Assembly (NCBI GenBank): GCA_021292105.1
Contig: CM037874.1
Location: forward strand, 9,836,002 to 9,900,001
Length of the DNA stretch: 64,000 nucleotides
DNA from: Anadara kagoshimensis
Taxonomy: Eukaryota; Mollusca; Bivalvia; Arcoida; Arcidae
Reading direction: 5' to 3'
This document shows, in pieces, positions 1-12,900 of the stretch. Made by a program: the position numbers and the translations under genes. Under the pieces are notes generated by a model that was not told where the DNA came from, ran no database searches, and was given only the letters and a program-made list of their open reading frames with translations. Each line of letters begins with the position of its first letter. The first letter of the stretch is position 1.

Positions 1-1080
1 TTATAATTTGATTATCGTTGAGGCATATTCGGCTGTATATAGTTCAGCATTGTTCAAACCAAACAATATCAACCTCATTTCATGATATAGAACAGTACAG
101 TGTGTGACAGTGCACTTTTTATGACTTGTATTTTGGATTATTAGTGGCCTTAGAATATAAATATCACGCCTAGTACACGCATTTTTAGAAGACAAACAAT
201 CGTAGAAGACCTCAAACATAAATTGTCAGTATTAAAAAAAAACCTCGTATTTCTTTAACAAACTCTGACCTCTATGCACTAGATTGATATTTTCCTCATT
301 GATTGGTAAACTTTATTTTAAATTTTGTTCAGTCCTCAAAGCAAAAACTGTTTTGCCGCGGAGGTAATAAAATGTCAATTAAAAATCATATTATATATAC
401 AAATTTCAAATATTTCTCAAAAATGTTTTCAGATATGTCATTTTCTATAACTAAGTAACATATCAAGTGGTATATCTGGTTTATATAGGGCCTATATGAA
501 AATTAATGTTTGAGCAAATATAGTTTTGTACTGGTTGAAAACCAAACACTATGAATGACAAGGAAAAACAAACCGCTATGAATAACAAGAATTCAAGAAC
601 TTATTTGCGAAATTAAACTGGAAACATATTTATGATCTTATCTAACCACGTTTAGTAGAATCTACATTCTAAATAAAATTAAAATTGTCAAGGCCATGAA
701 TGATACGGTGAAAAAAGTTATAGATCTAGCTGAATATAAATTTATGCATTGTCTCCCTTATTCCATTGGTCGACAAATAACTTCAAACTAATCACAGTTG
801 ACCACGTACAGCCTTGGTTTTTATCTTTTATTTTCTGAAAATCTTGTAATCTATTTGCCAGGTATATTCATATTGCAGATAATCTAATATTCCCAGAAAA
901 AAGGTAAGGTAGGTCCTGTTGCTTTCGAAAGTACACTATAGGTACCCTGTCACTGATTAACTGTGTATTGTCAGCTATTTATCTATAAGCAAATGCACAT
1001 GTGTTTACAAATAATTCAGTTAATTGTTAGCTTCGTGTTTTGATTTTCTTTTTTATTTATTGTGAACTGAGACATCAATT
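1..1080. other. Upstream flank, no gene seen
   Basis: AT-rich non-coding DNA before the BCR-like gene. Open frames here are short, lack splice or codon support and match nothing I recognise. No repeat family from the rest of the window is clear in it. Confidence 0.5.
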
Positions 1081-1084
1081 TACT

Positions 1085-1300
1085 CCGCGATAGAAATGTG
1101 ACCGGAAATAGGAGTACACGATCGAACACGCCCAAAATAATGTCAACAAGCTGTGTTAAAATCGCCCACATGTTGGACAACACGATACAAATTTAACACC
1201 CGGAAGTTGGAAAAAATTAAATATTTGTCGACACACTTTAAAACGATGGAGGAGACATGACGCAGAGGCATATATGTAAGTTGCAATTTAGTCTGTAAAT
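1085..1300 (+). promoter_or_regulatory. Probable promoter and 5' UTR of the BCR-like gene
   Basis: This stretch is richer in G+C and CpG than its surroundings and lies directly before the start codon at 1301. It carries ETS-type GGAA cores in CCGGAA context at about 1094-1099 and 1199-1205 (CCCGGAAGTTGG). No TATA box is evident. A short upstream ATG (1246) closes at once (ATGGAGGAGACATGA) and could dampen translation. The transcription start is not fixed by anything I can see; the assignment is inference from position and motifs. Confidence 0.35.
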
Positions 1301-2958
1301 ATGGACATTAGAGAGAAATTCGTCGCTCAGTGGAAATCGAACTTTTCTGATGTTACTCCACCTGACCTAGATTTTTCCATTGACTCATTGAAAACAACAC
1401 TGGATTTACAAAAACAAGAGTGTTTGTTAAAGAAGCAAGAGTTGTTAAAGTTAGAATTTGTGGTTAATTTTTTGCAAAAAATTGTGGATGATAAAAGTAA
1501 TGTTGAAGAAAGTGGTAAAATGAATGTACATCATGGAGCAGAAAGTGAAAGTAGACATAAGGTCCCTGGACAGGACCAGGTGTCGGAAAATAGACCAGAG
1601 ACTGAGCCTACATACTCACTGAGTGATGGTATACGGACTATTGTAACAAATACAAAAACATCCATTACAGTTGGTTTAATGACTGGTAATAATGAAAACA
1701 GCAAGCCAAAAAATGAAAACAAATTTGCTAAGCTCCGTCCAGCTCCAAAACCACCTGTTCAGGTGGGGTCTGTTGTTCACAGTGGCCAGGAAAAATTTGA
1801 ACTAAAATTTGAGAAACAGGAAACAAAAGAAAATGCTGGCAAAACATTTGATACATTTGGTAAACCTATATCTGGACCAAGATGGTCGATTTCTTCAAGA
1901 AGTAAATCACAGTCTGAATCCGTTTCTGATAAACAAGAATCCGAGAAAAACGCCAAACCTTCTGTTCCACCAAGAATTTCTAGTCATTTAACCTTTACTA
2001 GTGAACAAACAAAAAACATCCCAACAGACAAAATGGTAAAATTCAGCGAGAAAGAGCCGGAGATATCCAGTCGCTCGTCCAGTACACCCAGCAGTCCAAG
2101 GCCAAATAAAATGAAAAAAGATGAATTGACTGACAAAACCAGTCGTTCATCCAGTACACCCAACAGTCCAAGGACAATTAAAATGAGAATGAAAGAGTTA
2201 AGTGACAAGATCACTGATGAATCATCCGATGATAACTCTGATATTGGGAAATGTATTGATGAACTGAAGGAAATGAAGAAACAGGAAGAAATGAAAAGTA
2301 CAGCTACAGGACTTGACTCTGTTAACAATCAGGTCATCAGTACAGGAAATGTCGCTCGGAATACTAACTTCACCGTGGATTTTAATACAGATACAACAAA
2401 TAAAATACAGATAGATAAAAACAATGGTGTAGAGGAAGAAGACATAATGAGGAGATCAAATGGAGTACGTATAAGTAGGAATGTGGATGATTTATTAATA
2501 GGTACCAAGTATTCCGAGTTAGACTTCAGTAGTAGTAAGAGGGATGTAAAATATAACAATGATTTGAAATCAGTGTCAGAGGATGGTTCATCAAATATGA
2601 CCTATGTCCAGTTAAGCAACTAAACGAGGTCGTAATAAATCTGCACCAAATTACGAAAATGTTTCTCTGGATTTTATATTAACTAAATGTAATCAGTCTG
2701 AATCCACGTCAGACAGTGATGAAAATTACGAAGATGTGGAAACAAGGCAGATTCCACCAATCTTGGAATCGGATATAGATTCAGTTTGTGATTCAATAAG
2801 ACAGGATAAACCTATGAAACCTCCTGTTGAATCAAACTTAGAAGGTGAAGATGACCTGTATGATAATGCAGTGCCACCTTGTGATGATAATGATGTTACA
2901 CCCACACCTGAGAGTGTGTCTAGTACCTCCTCATGGACATTTGTGCCAAGTGAAAATG
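1301..2958 (+). CDS. BCR: BCR-like exon 1 (oligomerisation and disordered region)
   Basis: Starts at ATG 1301; the opening residues ([11 protein letters not shown]) align with the BCR start, which is why I choose this ATG. The frame runs to a TAA at 2621-2623, but coding character continues in the next frame (open from 2616) to a donor after 2958 (AATG|GTAAAT), ending in phase 1 and fitting exon 2. It contains a proline-rich RPAPKPP (about residues 147-153), a tandem 24-residue duplication (2069-2212), and Y-E-N-V and Y-E-D-V motifs after the frame change. Either a 1-bp indel or an unrecognised short intron lies at 2469-2623. Confidence 0.85.
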
Positions 2959-5900
2959 GTAAATATTTTTATCTTTTTTATGTACCCCAGTATTGTCAAT
3001 GAAATGCCCCTTAAGAGTTGAGCTATCTGGTCACCTACCAATCCAGCTATCTACCATGAATGCCAATTATAGGTGATAAAGTGAGTTTCTTTCAAACTTG
3101 CCATTCAAGTCATTTTAGTTGTCCTGCATTGATTAATTCAGCTTTGCTTAACAATAAAATCAAGGAATTATGAGTGGAGTGGATTGTAATAAATACTAAT
3201 TATGGGGTCTAATGCCTCAGTTAAGATTTGTTTTCACTTATATTGAGGCAGCCAGTTATGGGTGGTGGGGGAAACCAGAGAGTGACCTGGATAAAACCAC
3301 TTTTTGCAAACAAACATGACAAACTTTCTCACACTAGGATCTGCTAAAGTAGAATTCATACGTAGGAGGTGATTGAGAGGCATTGTGAACCATAAGTACA
3401 CACTTTAGACAACTCTGCCACTTGAAAATTTGCACAACTGTTGCACTTGTTTGAGGGTTATTGGGATGTAGTTAGGTAATACAGCAAGTGCAAGATAAAT
3501 TTTGTCATCATCTACATAATCAAAAACAAACATACTTATCCATGTCTAAATCACAATCCAGAAGCAAAGTAAAAACATTGGAACTGACAAGTTAGGTTAG
3601 ACATGTGTACTTCCACCATGGAAGTGAGACCGGGTTTGTGGAAGGGTAAGCACTTCCTGTTTAGCTAGCTACATAGTAATATTTTCTTTTTGTTGAAAAA
3701 CATCACATGATGCATACAGTGATGCATATTGTTCTACAGAGGAGATATCATGGGATTATGTCATCATGAGATCCCCGTTTTATGATTTTTTGCTTAAGTA
3801 CAATAACTATAATAACAGTTTAGTTTCTTAGTAATATAATATAGAGTCTGATAAAATTATAAGAAAATAACTTTGGTTGCTATGACGATATGTGTAAAAC
3901 TATACATTTATGAATGTAATACAGTACAGACCTGTCAAAAGTTTAACACTTAGCTAACTGCAGCTTACTTTGGCTAATAAACAGCTTCTTGGCAATTGCT
4001 GTCTACCTACTGGTAACTTTTTGGTCACTCGGTAGCCAAACTTTGATTCCTTTTCGTTAGCTCAGTGTTAAACTTTTGACAGGTCTGTACTGTTTATTGT
4101 ACACAATGTAGTTGCTACAAGGCAGAATAATTTAATTTGATATATCTACATTATTGAAGACTTGGTTTTTATTAAACAACCCACATGTACGGTAGTTGAG
4201 AACTATAAAGATCTAAAAATCTTGTCAGCATTTAGTTAAATATTTGCACTTCCTTGACTGCAGTCTGCATTTAAATTTACATTGGATGATTCAGAGGTTG
4301 TTTGTCTTTATTCTTATATAACTGCTGTTGCATCATGTACATATATACTTGTACTTACCGGTACAATAATAAATACAGAGTCAAACCTGTCTATATAGGC
4401 CACCTAGAGGAACCAGTAAAAGTAGCCTTTATGGACAGGTGGTCCTTATATACAGGTTCAAATACATATATAAAGAGCAATTGGGATAGAATTTTATTTT
4501 TACTGTCCTTTAAAAGTAGTTGGTACATAATATAGCGGTGACCTTTAAGGCAGGTTTATTTGACTGCAGTTTGAGTGCATGGATGGGATATATTTTTTAT
4601 TAAAGTGCAGCAACATTTAATGCAGCATTGAATGTCACTAATTCATTGCAGTACTCATTGTTTTCTGAACCAGTCTGGCTGTTATGATCTTAAAATCCTG
4701 TAACAATTTGTTTGAAAACTCTAATTTATTATATTGTTAAACACTTATGTTGTTTACTATTTCTGGTAGTTATTGCATCATATGTCAGTGATAAGTGTAG
4801 GTCTATGGTCAGCAGTACACAATTCCTTTGATCTACTGCAACTTCATAGAAAATGGTTCATATGAGCATGATTAGAAGTCATTGGTTAAATTGAGATGAG
4901 AATGAGATAGCTCTTCAAAGGTCACAGTTACAATACTATTTGATAAATTGTTGACAATTAAAACATATTGTTCATCTGCCATGGTGAAGAAATCACCATT
5001 GTGAAATTAAAAATCTCATTATGATAATAGTACTTGTTTGTATACTACTATCACTTTGGTCATGGGAAATCTAATCAATTCTTATAGATGAGATCTCATT
5101 GTTTGTTTTACATTTGTATTTTAGATGTTTGGACTACTGCTCAAAATTGCGCAATATTTCCACCATCCTTACCTATATATATCTGATGACGTTTCATCAG
5201 CGTAAATATAAGGTGACGTCTATTTATAAGTAAAACATTTTTAATTTGACATTTAAATCTCTGAAGTCATAAATTTCTGATATTGTTTACACCTTGTTAC
5301 ATCGGGATCTCTGTGTTAAATCTGCAATAAAAAACCAATCGTAAGGTCAGTGTACATGACAGGTGTAAGTGGTGATTGGTCAATTAACTCGTGAAATAAG
5401 CATGATAAATAATAATACAGTCATAAACGACATATAAAAACGTCATCGTGTAAAAATATATATACATGTATAAGATTTATGAAAAAATATCCTAAGGCAC
5501 TAAAGTTAAGAAAGTTTTGGTGAAGCATGTTAAAGGGGATGAAGCTTAACTATTTTGAGTTAGGGGCCCAGCTCAGTTCAGAAAAAAGTTGTAATAGGAA
5601 TAAATAGCTAAAATGTGTAAACATTAAGGGGCCCATACTGATTTTTAGTAGTCATGGGCTACTAGGCCCCTGGTAATCTTAATCCCTGTGTTAAGTGTGA
5701 ATGAATTGGTATTTTATACACCAAAGATAAATTTTTTTCACTTATATTGAGACATCACCATGCAACTATTTTTATAAATTATATATTGATAAAGCTGCAA
5801 AAAATGATACCATGGTGACATTTTTATGACACATTAAAGAGAATGGTGAATGAGGGGTCATTTTTGTGGTTTCGGTTAAGAGAATTATGAATGGGAATGT

Positions 5901-6806
5901 GTTTCAAATTATGAGGAAATATTACACTGACAACATAACATTAATATATGATGTTACAGAGATGTGAGTCACATTGAGGGTCACTTTACACGTACACATG
6001 GATTGTTATATTTAGTATTTCCTGGTTTCAAACATCATCCATATACTTTAAACACTTTTGACACATATCCGTTAATTGATGGCATATTAGAAAAACCACA
6101 GGCAAGATTGGTCTGTTTTACATATATACATGTAGTTTGGTTGGCAAAATTAAGTCTTTGAAAGTTATTTACTTGACCTTTCTGCCAATATGTTTGTTTG
6201 TCAGCTTTCATTTCTGTGAACTTGGAGACACTTGTTCAGTTTTATATTGTTTCCTGTATATATATATGCAGCAGTATGCTGTGAAACCAACTTGTTACCA
6301 GAATAGAAACCCTGTCTAAGGCCTGTAGTCTCACTTAGCATACATTTGGAATTTCAAGGTAAAAAGGTAGGATTTTTATGTATGCTAAGTGAGACTGGAA
6401 CATGGTTGTGGACCACGGAGAGAACAATAGAAATTAATTACAGGTAAACTAAAGTCTGTTTCAAAATAAAATGACATTAATGCAAATCATACTAACACCA
6501 TACAACCAGTTTAACAAGAATTAAAAGTGTTCAGTTCTACTGAAAACTGTTGAAAATGTTAGCAAATATCTTTATAAAAATTTTACAATCATAATATAAT
6601 CGGAAATATTTTTTTAACATTCACATTTTCAAATTGTGAAAAAGACAGAATTTTCACTATAATTAGCAGGTATTAATTAAAAAGATCTAAATTCATTTAC
6701 CTGGTGTAGTTTATTAAAATTTTGTTTTTTCTAAAACTTGACCATATTTCCGTTCATAAAACAAATTTATTAATCTATTTTTATCTATTTATTCCTTTAC
6801 TTGATT

Positions 6807-6837
<31 letters not shown>

Positions 6838-6887
6838 TTTCAATTTTCTTTATTTACCAATTTTTATTTCTTTACTGGTTTTTATAT

Positions 6888-6946
<59 letters not shown>

Positions 6947-9900
6947 TTCATATTTTTTATTTACAAGTTTTTATTTATTTTATTTACTAGTTTTTATAAA
7001 TTAACTGATTAAATTATTTCTATTTCTTATTTATTTTTTCTATTACTGGTTTTTATTTTTTATGAATGAATGAATGAATTTCTTTATTTAAAAATATTGA
7101 AAATATGAAAAAATATATTCAGCTTCTTATAAAACAAGTGAAATTTTAAGTCTATTGAAGTACTATCAATCAAGTACGATACCCAAGTTTGAATCACACC
7201 ACCAAATCAAAACATGTTTTTCCTCATTGAATGTGTGATCGATTTATTGATTGATTTATTTTTTTAAAATTTCATCAATTCTTTTCCTGTTTTTTTCTTT
7301 TTAAATTTACCTTTGAATGAATGAATGAATGAATGAATGAATGAATGAATGTATTTATTTATTTATTTATTAATTTATTAATTTATTAATTAATTAATTT
7401 ATTTATTCATTTTATCATTAATTAACTGATTATTATTTAGATTGATATACTTTAATTGTTATTTTTGTTGTTTTTATAAAAAAACTAAAATTTGACTATG
7501 ATGAAAAATTATGCATATTTAGGAAATGGACTATAGCCAGGTGTACATGTCTCAGGTAAAATTTGGCGATTTTAAAATGTATGCTAAGTGAGACTATGGT
7601 TTTTTAAAATGTATGCTAAGTGAGACTAAACCGTCTAAGGTTATCAGCTTCAAAACACAATAGCCTCAAAGTACAGAAAACAGTACACATCATCAAGTCA
7701 TTGCCCAAATGTACACAAACATTTCAGAGCTTATAGTTACTTTATATGGAGGTAAGTGTAGATGCTTTAGAAGAGTCAGCCAAAAATATGTGAAAAAGTA
7801 CTGAGTATTTTGATGCTACAAATATTGCTTTTTTTAAGAGTTGATGGATATTTTTTATATTATATTTTCAATTATCCTTTGTATATATGGTAATCAAGTA
7901 AGTTGAAATTTTAAACCAGTCTTTGTCTAGTAATTTTAACATTTTCTATTTTGGTACAATATGTATTTAGAAGACCATTGAAAAAATAACCAGTCCTTCT
8001 CAAAAGATACCCCAAGTCTCAAACTGCTGTCGACTGTTATTTCCAACACAGATATATTGGTGACAATTTAATGTTGTAGCCTTTATATGAATTGTTACAA
8101 TAATATTTTGTCTTCATGCAAATATTTTAACAGTATACATGTCTTGTCTTAAGGCACATATTTAGATATATAATATGTATTTATCTTGTGTCATTTTAAG
8201 GCCTAAAGGGTAATTCAAGTATGTTTACTGGACAGATTTTTTAATAGATTTATACAATTGTATATAATTTATATGATCCACTGTGTAACTGTACAATCCC
8301 CCCCCCCCCCATTTTCTCATTACTTGTTATATTAAATAGGAAATATGTGTTCCTGCATACACACACACTATAACATGTATGATATGTTTACAAACATTTT
8401 CTGTGTTACTAACATCATATGTATTTGAAAACAACATTGACCTGTCTGCTTGACCTTTCATTAAGAACATTCAAACAGGAAGATCCACCCAGTACTTGGG
8501 TACTAGTGTTAAGACTCACAATTACACAAACACAATGCATGCTTCCCCTGATGTAGAGAAAATAAGCACATGTTATTACATAACATACACCAGCTCATAA
8601 AAATATTAAAAATCAAGCGGACAGGTCATTGTTGTATATTTCATCTTAAGTGACTCAGTATGATCATAAAAATTGTGATTTTGACAGTTCATTAAACATC
8701 ACAGGAAAACAATTATGACGTGTCCACTTGACCCTGCACTTAGATGTTTCAAGGTCATTCTTAATCTGTAAATTTACTGTTACTAATTTTACTTAAATCA
8801 CAAGAGTTCCACAGACCCCAATCACTTATAAGCTTGTGTGTAAATAAAATTAGTCAAATTTTATCAAAATGAATTGATATAAGGACGGAAAAATCTATAC
8901 TTAGCTATTATTGATAAAAAAGTTAAGTTTATCAATTCAAGTTACCTTGAGTACATCTGTACTGCTAAGAAACACTTGTTCAGTTTTCTAGCTGAGGCAT
9001 GGCTGAACAGCTACAGATCAAAAAGTTTGTATATAAAAAAATTTCAGACCACATTTGGCAGCATGTTGCATATTTAAACTTTCAACTTGCCCGGCTAATT
9101 TGTTTCCCTAGTTCCTATTGATAATATCCACTTATTTAAGATAAGTTATGAATCTATGCAATGCTTGTCATGTACTTACTAGAAATTGCGGTGTGAGGTT
9201 CCAACATCCCGTGGTAGATGTTTGTGTCTTAGTTTTTTCTATGTCATGTACATGTAATTTCTTGTTGCAACTGCACATGAAACAAACTTTATAAGCAACA
9301 ACTTAAGGGAGAGAAGGTAGTAAATGCTTATGTACATGCCTTGTATAGGCTTGCATTTTTTGCCACATCCCACCATTTTTATTGAATTCAAACACAGACA
9401 GGGTTATGTTTTGTATAAATTGTTTGTCTGAAACATATGACTTTCCAAGGATATAAATCCTAGGTACCTAAGAACCTAATGGCGGGGGAATTCTATTATT
9501 ATGTTATTATTGCCTATACATTTCATAGCATTTACAATGGTTATTAAAAGAGGATCCCTCAATTGATTAATATTTATAGCATTTATCCCACAAAAGATGC
9601 AGGCAGTGGTGGCCAACTGATTGAGGCACAAGCCTTCACACCCATGGTGTCTCACCACTGCTCACAATGTGAAGTCAGTCCCCTATACATCATATATATT
9701 CTGATATCAGTCACACATTTAAATAAACAATTTAATATTTTAAATGTGTGCAAGTCTGCTTGAACTTTATTATAATTTTAAACCCTTGTATTGATTTAAC
9801 AAGTTAAATTATGTAATTTAATACTCGGTGTTAAATGTTACTACACCTCAAACACTTCCTACTTCAGGCCCTTAAACATGCTAAATTAAACCATAAATAT

Positions 9901-12900
9901 GTTATCTTTTACTGTTTATCCTGGCAATATCTGCACTACACCTTTTTATCTTTTTTTCATTTGAATATATTGTCTATCTCATAGCATTGAAGTCATAATA
10001 TAAGAAATAGATGTCAAGGATTTATTTTGTTTAGATTGTAATTTCTTTACTTCCTTATACATGTTATAGCACTAGTACTATTAGGTACCGGTAATGATAA
10101 AATAAATTGAATTAAAAAAGATTGATTAAAAGAAAGATTAAAAAAAAAATTATAATAATTGCATCAAAGCCAAAATAACAGGTATTTATTAAAATTACTG
10201 TAGTTGTGTCAAATTGTAAAATATTTGAACTTATATTATTGGGGAAGAATATATATTTTTCATTCTGTTCATTATAAAATGAAATAGCTATACGCAGGAT
10301 GCATATCATCTTCCATGAAATACAAATATATTGAAGTTTGAAAGTCCTCTTAGGTCTATTACACGTAATTAAAAATTAATACAAAAATATGCAACAACAG
10401 TCAGTTGTCTAGCTCACCAGTGACAATTAAATGATAGTAGGTGTTGTACCTTATAAACTTGTCTTGTACATAATCTTACTTGTTTTATTTGATTATAAAT
10501 TCACAATTTTGAGAAAGGCATTGAGTCTGAAGCATTAAATGCTGGACTGACGTCACAAGAAACCAATATTGAGGTTGAGTGCGAGAATAGGTACAATGGC
10601 AGTTATTTATATGATATTCATACACATTGGAACCTGTCAAAATTCCAGGCTGAAGACTTTGTTCTATTTCCGTTTAGACTGGAACACAGCCAAATTTCCA
10701 ATTTTTTGAAGCATGGTCCTTTTTATAGTATTTTTTTTTCACAAATTTGCTGAAATAGGTTACTTTTTGGGAAAAATCTCTCAGATATTACATGAGTTGC
10801 CAATGGCGATTTTGGGTATCCAAGGAATGAAAACATTTAGCTATAGAATATTAATAAATAGTTTAGCATAGACAAAATTTTAGTATATTCAGGGTTCGTT
10901 TTAGACAGGTAACTTTACATTAATTAACAGTTGACCTGTTACATGGTCAGTTCAAATACAGGTGTACCTTATCCATCATGATTATACCCCCCTCCATTTT
11001 GATAGGTCATATTATATAATATATCAATATGGTGATTTAATAAAATGAAATCATCACCTGAAATAAGTCATCGTTTGAGGACTAGGTTGATAGGTATGTC
11101 AGGTTAATTAAATCAGTTCACCTTACTACTGTGTTGACAGTTTGGAAATTGAATCGTCAGTAATTTCCTGTTGCATGTCAGACGACCTTTTGAATTTGTT
11201 AGACATTAAGAGGATCTTGTGTCCTTTTTGTGGTTACTTACGTATTGACGAAGATTTCATTCAAGTTTTGTTGATTTTTGTTTTTGATGGTTTTATTCAA
11301 GAATTTCAAATCAAGGAATATAATTTGTACTTGTATAATTGTGTTAGAAGTCAGTGTGAAATATTGTAACAATTTAAAACTCACAGGAAAAATGTGATAA
11401 CCTGAGGTGTTTTAATTACTCAGAGTTTGACTTTTGATTTTTTTTAGTTCTTGCATTTTGAGGTATGAAATTCAAAAGGATTTTTATAATATTCATCAGG
11501 ACCAAATTATAATGTTGAGTGATACATAGTGTTTTAAAAAATATTTTTAAAAAACATAAGGTTTTGCTGTATTAGCCAAGAGTCCATTATCTGACTGTGC
11601 ATACAACATGGTACAACAGTTGGAGCTATATTTCTTGCTAAAAGTGTTTTTGTTGAGTATTCATTCCTAAGTGACTTTTTTTGTTGTTCTTTGTTGAGAA
11701 AACTTTTGAAATATTTTGAGAGATTGATGAGAACCACAGGGATTACTAATGTACAGATCAAGGTTTCGTACAAGGAGGTTAAAAGGAAAAACTAGAGGTA
11801 TAGATATAAATGATATGTATTTATATTTATATAATTCAATTCTCACCTATAAAAAGCAATTTGATTAGTCAGATTTCTTCTGTTACTTTTGCATGAATTG
11901 ATTGGCTCTCAGTGATGTCGTCTCATTATGGGTGACATACTGAGGCATTTCAATTCCTACCCCATTGCGTTTGTTGTTGAAAATTTTCTAAAAATTGAAT
12001 TATTTGCTGCACAAATTATTCAATTGCAAAATTTCCAATTCTTTCATAATTCCATAACAAAAGATAAATTAATTTCATTTCTTATAATTCAATTTTTAGA
12101 AATTTTTTAACAACAAATCAACAATTTTCATTTCATTCCTATAGTAATTTATATAAGTTAATGTTTTTGGCCTGAATGATACCTCCATTCTTTCCAAATA
12201 TAAAATTAGCATTTGTTTCTAAGGGTGCTGCAGGCCACTAGCTGTAAAAATTGACATTACAATGCGCAGTTTCTGAGATAAAAATTTCCGGACGAAGTGG
12301 CATGTGACTTTCATCACAAAGTGACTTAATTTAATTTAGGGCACTTCTTTACTGCTTAGGTTGTAAACAATGATGCCTATGACATGGTGATTTGCTATGG
12401 CATCACTTTTAGTGATAAATTAAAAATGATCATTTGTCTTCTAAAAATGTAATTTGGACATCTTTTGTGTTGTAAAAAATGATATAGGCAATTTAAAAAA
12501 GATAACAGATATTTTATCAGTCTCTGAATTTGGTGGACTGTTTATTGCTGTTGTGATTGTTGCATACAAGAATTCAAGTGACCAACATTCTGATTTTACA
12601 TCACTTTCAGGTGTATTTTTGTGTACTTTGTGTAATAATAAATAATATAATTTAAATTAAGTGTAAAATCAAGCAGTCTTAAATTCAGTATCTTACTTCT
12701 CCTTGCCTGACAAAGCATTTTGCTTCAGACTAAAAATGTCCAATAAACCTTTATCATCTATACTTAGATGTTGAAATGCCATCAAATCTATTCATTTAAG
12801 TAATTATTTAATGCAGGTATAAGTTCAAAATTATGTGTTATAAGGTTTAAATACAGACCATCGCTGTTATGCCCTGAATTACAGGCCATTCACGTGATTT

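Noticed and set aside
1531-2559. Minus-strand frames across exon 1
   Set aside because: Antisense shadows of the BCR-like exon, with no own signals.
6722-7012. Two overlapping I-Y-L-F repeat frames
   Set aside because: Product of the TTTA microsatellite.
9563-9763. Small gene near 9.6 kb
   Set aside because: Both strands open over the same short stretch; composition non-coding; possibly a degraded SINE (GTGGCCAACTGATTGAGG).
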